This document shows, in pieces, positions 1-9,362 of a DNA stretch of 48,961 nucleotides; position 1 is the first letter of the stretch; each line of letters opens with the position of its first letter. The stretch is from Prevotellamassilia timonensis (GTDB lineage: Bacteria; Bacteroidota; Bacteroidia; Bacteroidales; Bacteroidaceae): positions 1-48,961 of the forward strand of contig NZ_JADYUH010000011.1 in the NCBI RefSeq assembly GCF_021531665.1. Direction: 5' to 3'. A program made the position numbers and the translations under genes. A model generated the notes under the pieces. The model was not told the origin of the DNA. It did no database searches and saw only the letters and a program-made list of their open reading frames with translations.

Positions 1-130
1 AAGAGCTTGCTCTTATAAGACCAAAACGGAAGCATCACAGCAGCGGCGCAGCCGCCATACTCTTCAAGGGGTTGTCTTGGTTTTTGTCTTTGCCCCTTTT
101 TCTTTTTATCACTTTGTCTCTTCCTCTCTT
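1..130. repeat. 130-bp direct repeat, left copy
   Basis: This stretch is repeated almost base for base at 5190-5319 in the same orientation, with about two mismatches. It starts with a small palindrome (AAGAGCTTGCTCTT), continues through a GC-rich imperfect palindrome near 40-58, and ends in a C/T-rich tract. The pair brackets the outer-membrane gene and the vapE locus. The window begins exactly at the repeat, so its true left boundary is unknown. Confidence 0.85.
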
Positions 131-290
131 TGTCTCTTCCTCTCTTTGACTCTTCCTCTCTTCTTCTCTTAGTCTCTTTGACTCTTAGTCTCTTTGACTC
201 TTTGTCTCTTCGTCTTTTTGTCTTTTTGTCTCTTCGTCTTTTTGTCTCTTCGTCTTTTTGTCTCTTCGTCTTTTTTTTGAGTCCTGCTTC
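105..290. repeat. C/T-rich tandem array (TCTCTTTG-like units)
   Basis: A nearly pure pyrimidine tract made of 8-12 bp units such as GTCTCTTTG, GTCTCTTCG and ACTCTTAG. Similar tracts occur at 5285-5380, 30040-30120 and 44680-44970, and as purine runs on the other strand at 1580-1760, 29340-29430 and 43655-43740. No gene is seen in it. Confidence 0.8.
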
Positions 291-303
291 TTCGCTGTCG
301 CGC

Positions 304-334
304 AAAAAAAGAGCGACTGCCGCGCAGCCGCTCT
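304..334 (-). terminator. Rho-independent terminator of the outer-membrane protein gene
   Basis: Read leftward, the stem AGAGCG/CGCTCT continues into CTG/CAG and is followed by seven T residues. It lies 25 bases past the stop codon at 359. Confidence 0.8.
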
Positions 335-358
335 ATTATAATAAATGTGCTCGTTGGA

Positions 359-955
359 TTAGAACATGTAAGCCACAGAAACCATGAAGTTGCTGTTGTG
401 AGGTTTGACGCCACTAATATCAAACACCTTAGTGATACCATATTCATAGCCGAGACCGATTTGGAATTTAGCATATTCCACACCGGCTTTTACGCCCCAA
501 CCAAATTCAAACTTGTTGACGTTGTCATAGTCAAAGAACTTCACGTCATAGTCGGCCACACCGGTACCTTCAAGTTTATCTTTACCGCAGATGCCATAAG
601 CGAAGTAAGGACCGGTTTCACCGAAGATGCTCACTTTGTCACCCATCTTGAAACGATAACCGATGTGAATGGGCAATTCAAGGTAGCCCGGGTTCGAGGT
701 TGCTTCGATGCTGCCTTCTTCTTTCTTATTACCCTTCTGAGAGAAGAGGAGAGCTGCACTACCGTAGAGGTTATCGGTGATGTTGTACTCAGCCTTAGCA
801 CCCACGTGGAAGCCAATGCGGGAATCCATTTCCATGTCAGTGATGTTGGAAACGTTCATACCGGCGGTAACACCAAAGCGGAAGTCACCCTTTTCCTGTG
901 CGCTTGCAGTGAGAGCGAAGCAAGCAACTGCCAAAGTCAGAAAAAACTTTTTCAT
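359..955 (-). CDS. Outer-membrane beta-barrel protein, porin-like
   Basis: A 198-residue protein. It starts with a clear signal peptide (MKKFFLTLAVACFALTASAQ, cleavage expected after AQ). The mature part alternates hydrophobic and polar residues with many Gly and aromatic residues (FRFGVTAGMN, GFHVGAKAEY, FGWGVKAGVEYA, FQIGLGYEYG) and ends in an aromatic residue, as outer-membrane barrels do. The length fits a single 8-strand barrel of the 'outer membrane beta-barrel domain' type common in Bacteroidota. The specific cargo or role cannot be read from the sequence. It is monocistronic, with its own terminator just downstream. No clear TAnnTTTG promoter was found upstream. Confidence 0.85.
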   Translation of the reverse strand: MKKFFLTLAVACFALTASAQEKGDFRFGVTAGMNVSNITDMEMDSRIGFHVGAKAEYNITDNLYGSAALLFSQKGNKKEEGSIEATSNPGYLELPIHIGYRFKMGDKVSIFGETGPYFAYGICGKDKLEGTGVADYDVKFFDYDNVNKFEFGWGVKAGVEYAKFQIGLGYEYGITKVFDISGVKPHNSNFMVSVAYMF

Positions 956-1470
956 GTCTTTAAAATTTTAGTGTGAATACTGTGAGCTCAAATTGAACTC
1001 GTTTGAATCGATGCGACAAATGTGAGGAATAATCCTTAACAAACAAAACAAACTCCCACATTTGTGTAGAAAAATGCTATATTTTTAATGATTATTAATA
1101 AAACTCGTCTTCTAAGCCCTCCAAAAACCGTGTTTTCTTCAGACAAAAACTTTAGTAAGACGCCACAGCATGTTCATTTTCAGAGAGAAACACCATTTTT
1201 GTGCATAAGTTGCAAAAATCGGGGTATAATGTGCAGGATTTAAGCATAGTGTACATTTCTTTGTTTTTTTGAAGTAGTGTCTTCCGGAAATCGGGCATAC
1301 GCAGCGCACATCTAAGCCGGTGTCGGCTTCGCTGCGGTATAGTAGTGTAAGGGAACGTATCAAGAATGGTGTTGAAGATTTCATGTGGGTATTTTCATTT
1401 AGTGTTTTTTGTTGAAGGCGAATAGCGAGCCATACATATATATAAGTAGCATAAAATCCTTGTAAACCCT
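956..1470. other. AT-rich spacer without a recognised gene
   Basis: About 500 bases between the outer-membrane gene and the first repeat locus. Short open frames occur on the leftward strand, for example over 1139-1384, but they have neither a family resemblance nor a promoter or start context, so they are not called as genes. The 5' untranslated region of the gene ending at 955 must lie at its left edge. Confidence 0.5.
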
Positions 1471-2117
1471 ACACAAAGCCCTATATCTTATCTGTATCTT
1501 GCTGATTCTCCGCACGTTGTACTGTGTAGGGTTTGAACCAAAAATCCTACACAAAACCTACATGGAACCCTACATGGGAACTAAGAGTCTAAGAGTCTAA
1601 GAGACTAAGAGTCAAAGAGGCGGGGCCTACCCCAACCCCTCCCTAAAGGGAAGGGCTTTGTTGCGGCACTGATGCACCGCACATGGGGGCTTTTGGGGAG
1701 ACTAAGAGACAAAGAGTCAAAAAGTCAAAGAGACAAAGAGACTAAGAGAGGAAGAGTGGGAGGGAGGAAGGGAAAGAAAAATTAGGGGAAGGCTAGGAAA
1801 AACTATGGGAAGGCTAAGAAAAACTATGGGAAGGCTAAGAAAAACTATGGGAAGGCAAATAAAAATTTGAGGAAGGCAAATAAAAATTTGAGGAAGGGAA
1901 AGAAAAATTTGAAGAAGGCAAAATGAAATTTGAGGAAGGCAAATTAAAATTTGAGGAAGGGAAATTAAAATTTGAGGAAGGGAAATTTTAACCGGGTGCG
2001 CTCCTAGTTTTTCCTGGGTGCGCTCCTAGTTTTACTTAGGTGCGCTCCTAATTTTTCCTGGGTGCGCTCCTAGTTTTTCCTGGGTGCGCTCCTAGTTTTT
2101 CCTGGGTGCGCTCCTAG
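1471..2117. repeat. Modular minisatellite locus 1
   Basis: Four classes of repeat follow each other. At 1471-1580 are CCTACAC/GTGTAGG motifs in both orientations. At 1580-1760 are purine-rich AAGAGACT/AAGAGTCA units, interrupted at about 1621-1700. At 1770-1990 are about ten degenerate 21-bp units of the type GGGAAGGCTAAGAAAAACTAT or GAGGAAGGCAAATAAAAATTT. At 1994-2117 are six units of 22 bp with the core GGGTGCGCTCCTAGTTTTTC, starting at 1994, 2016, 2038, 2060, 2082 and 2104. The same classes recur in the same order at 43480-44143. No coding potential is evident. Confidence 0.85.
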
Positions 2118-2256
2118 CAAGAAATGTTTCTCCATTAATGCCCGTTAATTGTCTCATTAAATGTCTCATTAATTCTGATTCTGAACAGTCATGTTCAAAA
2201 ATCAATTCATGGTCAATTCGTGAACAATTCATGAACATTCATGTTTCAAAAAGACG
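2118..2256 (+). repeat. Inverted repeat flanking vapE, left arm
   Basis: This segment aligns, at roughly 75-80% identity by eye, with the reverse complement of 4530-4696. Both arms contain TCTCCATTAATGCCC, repeated ATTAATG words and GAACA/TGTTC words, and end in CATTCATGTT followed by CAAAAAG and CGG. Confidence 0.75.
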
Positions 2257-2795
2257 GTCCCTTCGTCTTTCATCCTTTCGTTTTCGGCGGTTCTGTCGCC
2301 CAAAACGGCGGATTAAGTTTATTTAATACTCGCCCCGCACACGTAGCCAACTCGCTAAAAACCAAAGACTTAAAGAAAAGACACTTTTGACTCCAGATTT
2401 TTGAGTCAAGGGAAACCACTAAGACTCAAAACGTTAGGCGCAAAATCAGCCCAATATTTTGCTCACTTTCCCGCCGACCCTACACTCCACACGCCGCCCG
2501 AAACTGACCCTACATACTCCGCCGCGAAACCCTGCACTATGTAGGCTTTCATGTAGGATTTGCCGACCCAACCCTACACAACACACGCCGCTGATAATCA
2601 AATTTTAAGCCCGCTTTGTGTAGGATTTGCTGAGAGTGTATAAACCCCTTGAAAACCGTATAGGTCGGAAAGCCGAAAACGCGCGTTTGCGCGCGAATCC
2701 TACTTACTTTTTCAAGTTGTGCGGTTTTTGTCGTTATGATGACAGTAATTTAAGACTTCTTGACAAATGGGCAAAAGAAAATAGTGGGCAAAAAA
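2257..2795. other. Spacer with inverted CCTACAC/GTGTAGG words
   Basis: No gene is recognised here. The part 2480-2635 contains many CCCTACA, TGTAGGC and GTGTAGGAT words in both orientations. They mirror those at 1471-1580, so the repeat locus is bracketed on both sides by these words. The remainder is ordinary spacer. Confidence 0.55.
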
Positions 2796-2827
2796 CTTGC
2801 ATTCGCCTTTTTCGGAACGTATATTTG
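2796..2827 (+). promoter_or_regulatory. Bacteroidota-type promoter for vapE
   Basis: CTTG at 2796-2799, a 20-bp spacer, then TATATTTG at 2820-2827. This matches the -33/-7 arrangement of the Bacteroidota primary sigma factor. Transcription would start near 2834 and leave a leader of about 180 bases before the vapE start at 3018. Confidence 0.75.
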
Positions 2828-2845
2828 CAAACGGGTTCGGGTAGT

Positions 2846-2906
2846 ATGAATCTCCGTTCCAATAGGCTTGTTACTCCAAAGGATTCATCTTGACGCTTCG
2901 GTCAAG
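2846..2906 (+). promoter_or_regulatory. Structured leader upstream of vapE
   Basis: ATGAATC at 2846-2852 pairs with GATTCAT at 2882-2888. It is followed at once by a compact hairpin, CTTGAC-GCTTCG-GTCAAG, at 2889-2906. Both would be near the 5' end of the predicted vapE transcript. A run of T does not follow, so this is not a plain terminator. Confidence 0.45.
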
Positions 2907-3017
2907 ACAGGGTGAGGTATTACCTTTTCCGAACGGTTTCCGAACGCCTTTCTCAGACGGTTTCCACATACTACTCCGAACCACTCAGTTCCGTAACAAA
3001 TAAAAATATATACCTAT

Positions 3018-4502
3018 ATGAAAACAAAGAATTTAAAAGTCCTTTTGGCGAAGAGACTGATCAAGGACATCTTCGTAAATCTCGGGGAACTCTGCGCGTT
3101 GATGGCGAAGGGTCCCCTCCCGATGAGAAAGAAATACGAGTGGCAGAACCCCGACTTCTTCGCCACCCCTCCGGCATCGCATGTGCAGAATGTACAAGAA
3201 ATGCAAGACGCACAAGAACAGCAGGTAGCGCAGGCAGCACAGGCTGTCACTCAGCCTCAAAAAGCCGCTCATACTCAGAAACTCGCTCAGCCTCAAAAAG
3301 CCCCTCAGGCACAAGACGTATCAAAGAAAAAAGCCGGACGCACGGCAGATTTCTACGTACGCCCGAGTCAGGTGAAGGAAGTGATTGAGGCACAGTGGGA
3401 CGTGCGCTGCAACGCCACGAACTTCGCACCCGAAGCGCGCCGCAAAGGAGAAGACGCACCCTTCAGAGTCATGGACGAGCGACTCCAAAACTCCATCATC
3501 TGGAGCGTACAAGAAATATATCCCAACTGCTACCGCAGCCTCGTGGACGGCTATATCCGCTCGGAGGAAGTACCCCTCTACTTCCCCCTGCGAGACTACC
3601 TCCGTGCCCTCCCCGCCTGGGACGGTCGCGACCGCGTCGGAGAACTCGCGGCGCGTATCTCCTCGGATGAACTTTGGAACACGGTGTTCCGCCGCTGGCT
3701 GCGCGGCGCAGTCAAGGGCTGGCTCGGCGAAGAAGAAAGCGCGGATGTCTATGATTGTCAGATTGCTCCGCTGCTGGTCAGTGAGCGCCAGGGACTCGGC
3801 AAGAGTACGTTCTGCCGCATGCTCCTGCCGAAGAAACTACGCGCCTACTATACCGATAAATTTGACCTCACCTCCGACGCCCATTCCGAGAAACTGTTGG
3901 TGGAATATGCGCTGATCAGTATGGACGAGTTTGACCGCTATTCCGAGCGTCAGATGGCTACGCTGAAGAACCTCATGCAACTGACGGAGGTACGGGTGAA
4001 GCCGCCGCGCAGCCGTGTGTACAGACTGATGCGCCGCATGGCAGCCTTCATCGGTACGTCAAACATGACCGAACTGTTGACCGACCCGACGGGTTCGCGC
4101 CGCTTCTTCTGCCAGATGGTGGAGGCACCGATTAGTCGCGAGGCGATAGACCACGACCAACTCTATGCACAGGTCATGGCGGAGTTGGCGGCGGGTCAGC
4201 CGACCTTCTTCTCCAAAGAGGAGGAGGCTGAGATAGAAGAACATAACCGCACCTTCTACCGCCAGTCCCCGTTAGCGGAAGCGTTCCACAAGTCGTTCAT
4301 GATGGGGGAAGGCTCAGAGGCTACGCAATGGCTGTCCGCCACCGAAATCTTCGAGACCTTGAAGCGCGAATCCCCGCGTGCGCTGCAGGGCGTGAAGATA
4401 GCGGGCATGGGTCGCCAGCTCCGCCACCTGGGCGTACTGAAGAAGCGCACCGCGAAGGGCGTGTTCTACTGTGTCAGCCGGAAGCAGGTGGCGACGGTTT
4501 GA
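3018..4502 (+). CDS. VapE-type (virulence-associated E) P-loop ATPase
   Basis: A 494-residue protein with the core of the VapE/VirE family, which is related to phage and plasmid primase-helicases. It has a short basic N-terminus, then a Gln/Ala-rich low-complexity linker at about residues 55-105. The ATPase has a Walker A motif (SERQGLGKST, about 254-263), a Walker B motif (LISMDEFD, about 298-305), and a sensor/arginine-finger region (GTSNMTELL and GSRRFF, about 345-365). The C-terminal 100 residues resemble the DUF3874 winged-helix tail often found on Bacteroidota members. No primase catalytic domain is present, so by itself it is an ATPase/helicase-like half. It stands alone between inverted repeats and minisatellites, which suggests mobile origin. 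It has its own promoter at 2796-2827. The family is known from mobile islands and satellite prophages; its role here is not established. Confidence 0.85.
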   Translation: MKTKNLKVLLAKRLIKDIFVNLGELCALMAKGPLPMRKKYEWQNPDFFATPPASHVQNVQEMQDAQEQQVAQAAQAVTQPQKAAHTQKLAQPQKAPQAQDVSKKKAGRTADFYVRPSQVKEVIEAQWDVRCNATNFAPEARRKGEDAPFRVMDERLQNSIIWSVQEIYPNCYRSLVDGYIRSEEVPLYFPLRDYLRALPAWDGRDRVGELAARISSDELWNTVFRRWLRGAVKGWLGEEESADVYDCQIAPLLVSERQGLGKSTFCRMLLPKKLRAYYTDKFDLTSDAHSEKLLVEYALISMDEFDRYSERQMATLKNLMQLTEVRVKPPRSRVYRLMRRMAAFIGTSNMTELLTDPTGSRRFFCQMVEAPISREAIDHDQLYAQVMAELAAGQPTFFSKEEEAEIEEHNRTFYRQSPLAEAFHKSFMMGEGSEATQWLSATEIFETLKRESPRALQGVKIAGMGRQLRHLGVLKKRTAKGVFYCVSRKQVATV

Positions 4503-4529
4503 ACGAGAAGACCCGCCTTTCTGAACCGC

Positions 4530-4696
4530 CTTTTTGCAGCGCCTTTTTGGAACATGAATGTTCATAAATTGATTCATTAAAAAGCCATCAATTTGTTTTT
4601 GAACACGAATTGAACACAAATTGTTCACGAATTGAACAGAATTAATGGGACAATTAATGAGGCAATTAATGGGCATTAATGGAGAAAAATTCTTGT
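4530..4696 (-). repeat. Inverted repeat flanking vapE, right arm, with iteron-like words
   Basis: Reverse-complement partner of 2118-2256. Within it lie three or four direct repeats of about 12 bp (ATTAATGGGACA, ATTAATGAGGCA, ATTAATGGGCAT) at 4642-4682. Beside them, at 4600-4640, are several variants of GAACACGAATT in both orientations. A second partial copy of the right end occurs at about 5386-5442. Confidence 0.75.
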
Positions 4697-4794
4697 TTTT
4701 GGAACACGAATTGTTCAGAAATTGAACGAATGAATGAAAGACAAAAACTGGAAAAACCCCTTGCGCTTGATGCAAACGGCTCTGACGAGCCTTT

Positions 4795-4854
4795 GATGCT
4801 GTGCCGGCTGGAAATTCCCGAGCAAGCTCCGGATTTTCAGCCTGCCACATCATC
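4795..4854. repeat. Long imperfect hairpin
   Basis: GATGCTGTG at 4795-4803 faces CACATCATC at 4846-4854. Inside it GGCTGGAAATTCC faces GGATTTTCAGCC. The result is a stem of more than 20 pairs with few mismatches. It is non-coding, and its function is unknown. Confidence 0.65.
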
Positions 4855-4878
4855 CCCCTGTCGGGTTGCATCCATCGC

Positions 4879-5133
4879 AAGGCGATAAACAAAACCTTTT
4901 CCCGGCAGGAACCGCATCTTATCTGTGAACTCATCAGGTGCAAAGCTGCAGCGACTGAGCCGCAGTAAGGCGGAGTAGGTGGCGAATTCATCGCACTACC
5001 ATTGAACGGTTTATTTGCATCTTATCTGTGAATTCATCAAGTGCAAAACCGTAGCGACTGAGCTGCAGTAAGGCGGAGTAGGTGGCGAATTCATCGTGCT
5101 ACCATTGAACGGTTTATTTCTGTTTATCGCCTT
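4879..5133. repeat. Two 103-bp tandem copies inside a 13-bp inverted repeat
   Basis: Copies at 4914-5016 and 5017-5119 differ at only about ten positions. Each runs from GCATCTTATCTGTGAA to GAACGGTTTATTT. The pair is enclosed by AAGGCGATAAACA (4879-4891) and its exact reverse complement (5121-5133). No open frame is conserved between copies, so this is a non-coding repeat. Confidence 0.8.
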
Positions 5134-5189
5134 GAAGAGAATGGCAGCCTTCTGAAAGAAGGCACGGGGGATGCTGTCGGTTGGGCGTT

Positions 5190-5319
5190 AAGAGCTTGCT
5201 CTTATAAGACCAAAACGGAAGCATCACAGCAGCGGCGCAGCCGCCATACTTTTCAAGGGGTTTTCTTGGTTTTTGTCTTTGCCCCTTTTTCTTTTTATCA
5301 CTTTGTCTCTTCCTCTCTT
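5190..5319. repeat. 130-bp direct repeat, right copy
   Basis: Direct repeat of 1-130 with about two mismatches. It leads into a C/T-rich tract at 5285-5380 and then into a partial copy of the vapE-flanking repeat at 5386-5442. The rest of 4503-5612 holds no recognisable gene. Confidence 0.85.
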
Positions 5320-5514
5320 AGTCTCTTTGACTCTTAGTCTCTTTGTCTTTTTGACTCTTAGTCTCTTAGTCTCTTCGATTAACGAGACAATTAATGGGCA
5401 TTAATGGAGAAAAATTCTTGTTTTTGGAACACGAATTGTTCGCGAAATGTGTTTTGCCGTGACAGCAAAAGTTTTTGGAGAAAAAATGGTGAGTTTATGT
5501 CTTTGCACAAGACG

Positions 5515-5557
5515 CAAAAAAGAGGACTGCAACGCGGTGTGTGCGTCACAATCCTCT
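5515..5557 (-). terminator. Rho-independent terminator of the frd operon
   Basis: Read leftward, AGAGGATTG pairs with CAGTCCTCT (nine pairs, one of them G-U) and is followed by six T residues. An additional perfect 11-bp hairpin, TCATCAAAACC with GGTTTTGATGA at 5573-5600, sits between it and the frdB stop codon. Confidence 0.8.
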
Positions 5558-5612
5558 TGGAGTCTTTTCATGTCATCAAAACCTGAGGCGGTTTTGATGA
5601 GAGGTTCAAACT

Positions 5613-6371
5613 TTAGTCAGCCAATTTGGCTTTGATGAACTCGCGGTTGAGGCGAGCGATGTTGGCGATGCTTTCGTTCTTCGGGCAGACAGCTTCGCAA
5701 GCACGAGTGTTGGTGCAGTTACCGAAACCGAGTTCGTCCATCTTGGCAACCATTGCCTTGGCACGCTTGGCAGCTTCGGGACGACCCTGAGGAAGGAGTG
5801 CGAACTGACTCACCTTGGAGCTGACGAACAGCATGGCAGAACCGTTTTTGCAGGCAGCCACGCAAGCGCCGCAGCCGATGCAGGTGGCGCAGTCCATGGC
5901 TTCGTCGGCATCCTGCTTGGGAATGAGGATGGCGTTGGCATCCTGAGGAGCACCGGTGCGAACGGTGACATAACCGCCAGCAGCCTGGATTTTGTCAAAT
6001 GCGGAACGATCGACCATGCAGTCTTTGATGACAGGGAATGCAGCGGAGCGCCAGGGTTCCACGGTGATGACGTCGCCATCGTTGAAACGGCGCATGTAGA
6101 GCTGACAGGTGGTGGCACCGGTTTCTGTCTTGCCGTGGGGCGTGCCGTTGATGTAGAGGGAGCACATACCGCAGATTCCTTCACGGCAGTCGTGGTCAAA
6201 GACGAAGGGTTCTTTGCCCTCTTCAATCAGTTCCTCGTTGAGGATGTCGAGCATCTCGAGGAAGGAAGTGTCGTCGGGAATGTTGTGCATTTCGCGTGAT
6301 TCAAAATGACCCGCATCCTTAGGACCGTTCTGCTTCCAGTATTTGATGGTAAAGCTTATGTTTTTAGCCAT
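5613..6371 (-). CDS. frdB: Fumarate reductase/succinate dehydrogenase iron-sulfur subunit
   Basis: A 252-residue electron-transfer subunit that passes electrons between the membrane cytochrome b and the flavoprotein. Three Fe-S motifs are visible. The [2Fe-2S] ferredoxin motif CREGICGMC is near residue 60, with a further Cys in TTCQLY. A CATCIGCGACVAAC motif is near 157. A CTNTRACEAVCP motif is near 215. The length is normal for the subunit. It is the last gene of frdC-frdA-frdB and begins 46 bases after the frdA stop codon. In anaerobic Bacteroidales this B-type enzyme works mainly as fumarate reductase, making succinate; the sequence itself cannot tell the two directions apart. Confidence 0.95.
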   Translation of the reverse strand: MAKNISFTIKYWKQNGPKDAGHFESREMHNIPDDTSFLEMLDILNEELIEEGKEPFVFDHDCREGICGMCSLYINGTPHGKTETGATTCQLYMRRFNDGDVITVEPWRSAAFPVIKDCMVDRSAFDKIQAAGGYVTVRTGAPQDANAILIPKQDADEAMDCATCIGCGACVAACKNGSAMLFVSSKVSQFALLPQGRPEAAKRAKAMVAKMDELGFGNCTNTRACEAVCPKNESIANIARLNREFIKAKLAD

Positions 6372-6417
6372 TGTGATAGTCTTGTTAAAAATTACGTTGG
6401 AAATAAGGGAACTCTAA

Positions 6418-8385
<1,968 letters not shown>

Positions 8386-8472
8386 TGTGAGAAATGTGTT
8401 AATAAGGTTGTCTCGGGTCGGCTGCTTTCCTCGGATTGAAAAGACGAGGGTGTCAGCCTTGAACCAAAAAAA

Positions 8473-9165
8473 TTAGGCAGCGCAGCATCCTCCGCAGAAT
8501 GCGAAAGCCAAAGCCACTGCCACAAAGATGAGCATCAGAATGCTGACATAGATGTTACCGATGACGCGCCAACGGTTGAACCAGATTTTGCCGCTCCAAC
8601 CGAGAGTCTGAAGTGCGCTCCAGAAACCGTGAGTGAGGTGGAACCAGAGAGCAGCGAACCAAACGAGATAGAGCACGGTGAAGACCGGATTTTTGAAGGT
8701 GTAGGCAATCATGGCTGCACCGTCGGATGCGCTTTGCACTTCGTTGATGAAGGGCATGCCCCCATTGACGAGTTCAGCGAACATCATGTTATACCAGAAG
8801 TTGTAGAGGTGGAGCACCATGCCGAGCACGACAATGATTCCGAGCACCAACATGTTTTGAGAAGCCCATTCCACTTTTTCGGGCTTGCTGGTCACTGCGT
8901 ACTTGCTAACGCCGCGGGCTTTGCGGTTTTGAAGCGTCAGCACGATGGCGTAGATGAAGTGAATGGCTACCAAAACGGCGAGGCCGATGGTGGCAACCAC
9001 AGCGTACCAGTTTGCACCAAGCATTTCACAGACTGTGTTGTAGCTTTCACCGTCGAAAAGCACCACCAGGTTCATGCAAGCGTGGAACGTGAGGAACAGG
9101 ATAAGCGCTATGCCGGTCACCGACATAATCACTTTCCGTCCGATGGATGAATTAGTTAACCACAT
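8473..9165 (-). CDS. frdC: Fumarate reductase/succinate dehydrogenase cytochrome b subunit
   Basis: A 230-residue membrane anchor with about five hydrophobic segments and His residues in transmembrane positions (for example LTFHACMNL, AIHFIYAIVL, MVLHLYNF, WFHLTHGFWS), as in di-haem B-type quinol:fumarate reductases. The open frame extends upstream to 9345. The start at 9165 (MWLTNSSIGRK) is chosen because a strong promoter lies at 9287-9317, downstream of the longer start, and because the extra residues are low-complexity and basic. First gene of the operon frdC-frdA-frdB. Confidence 0.92.
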   Translation of the reverse strand: MWLTNSSIGRKVIMSVTGIALILFLTFHACMNLVVLFDGESYNTVCEMLGANWYAVVATIGLAVLVAIHFIYAIVLTLQNRKARGVSKYAVTSKPEKVEWASQNMLVLGIIVVLGMVLHLYNFWYNMMFAELVNGGMPFINEVQSASDGAAMIAYTFKNPVFTVLYLVWFAALWFHLTHGFWSALQTLGWSGKIWFNRWRVIGNIYVSILMLIFVAVALAFAFCGGCCAA

Positions 9166-9286
9166 AGAAAGATTTTGAATTAAGTTGATATTGAGATTGT
9201 ATAAATATTTCTCTTCTTCTCGTCTCTTTTGCTTCGGAATTTGTCTTTTCCGCTTCCCAAAAAAGAAAAAAGAAATGTTATTGCTG

Positions 9287-9317
9287 CAAAAATATAGGTT
9301 TTTGCGTCGCGGACAAA
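9287..9317 (-). promoter_or_regulatory. Promoter of the frd operon
   Basis: On the leftward strand, TTTG (9314-9317), a 19-bp spacer, and TATTTTTG (9287-9294). This is a close match to the Bacteroidota consensus. Predicted transcription start near 9280, giving a leader of about 115 bases before frdC. Confidence 0.8.
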
Positions 9318-9362
9318 ACAAACTGCCCTTTTTCTTTGAGGACAAAGGGGTCTGAGAGGGGT

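Noticed and set aside
1994-2117. Regular 22-bp units with constant cores resembling a CRISPR array
   Set aside because: The units are contiguous with no unique spacers, and no cas gene is in the window. They are minisatellites. The same holds for 27087-27178 and 43997-44143.
2627-2893. 88-residue open frame upstream of vapE
   Set aside because: It overlaps the predicted vapE promoter and the repeat words, and its translation shows no family features.
5181-5204. GTTGGGCG next to a palindrome, resembling an integron attC core
   Set aside because: No integrase, no paired complementary core at the right distance, and no cassette array. The match is a short common word.
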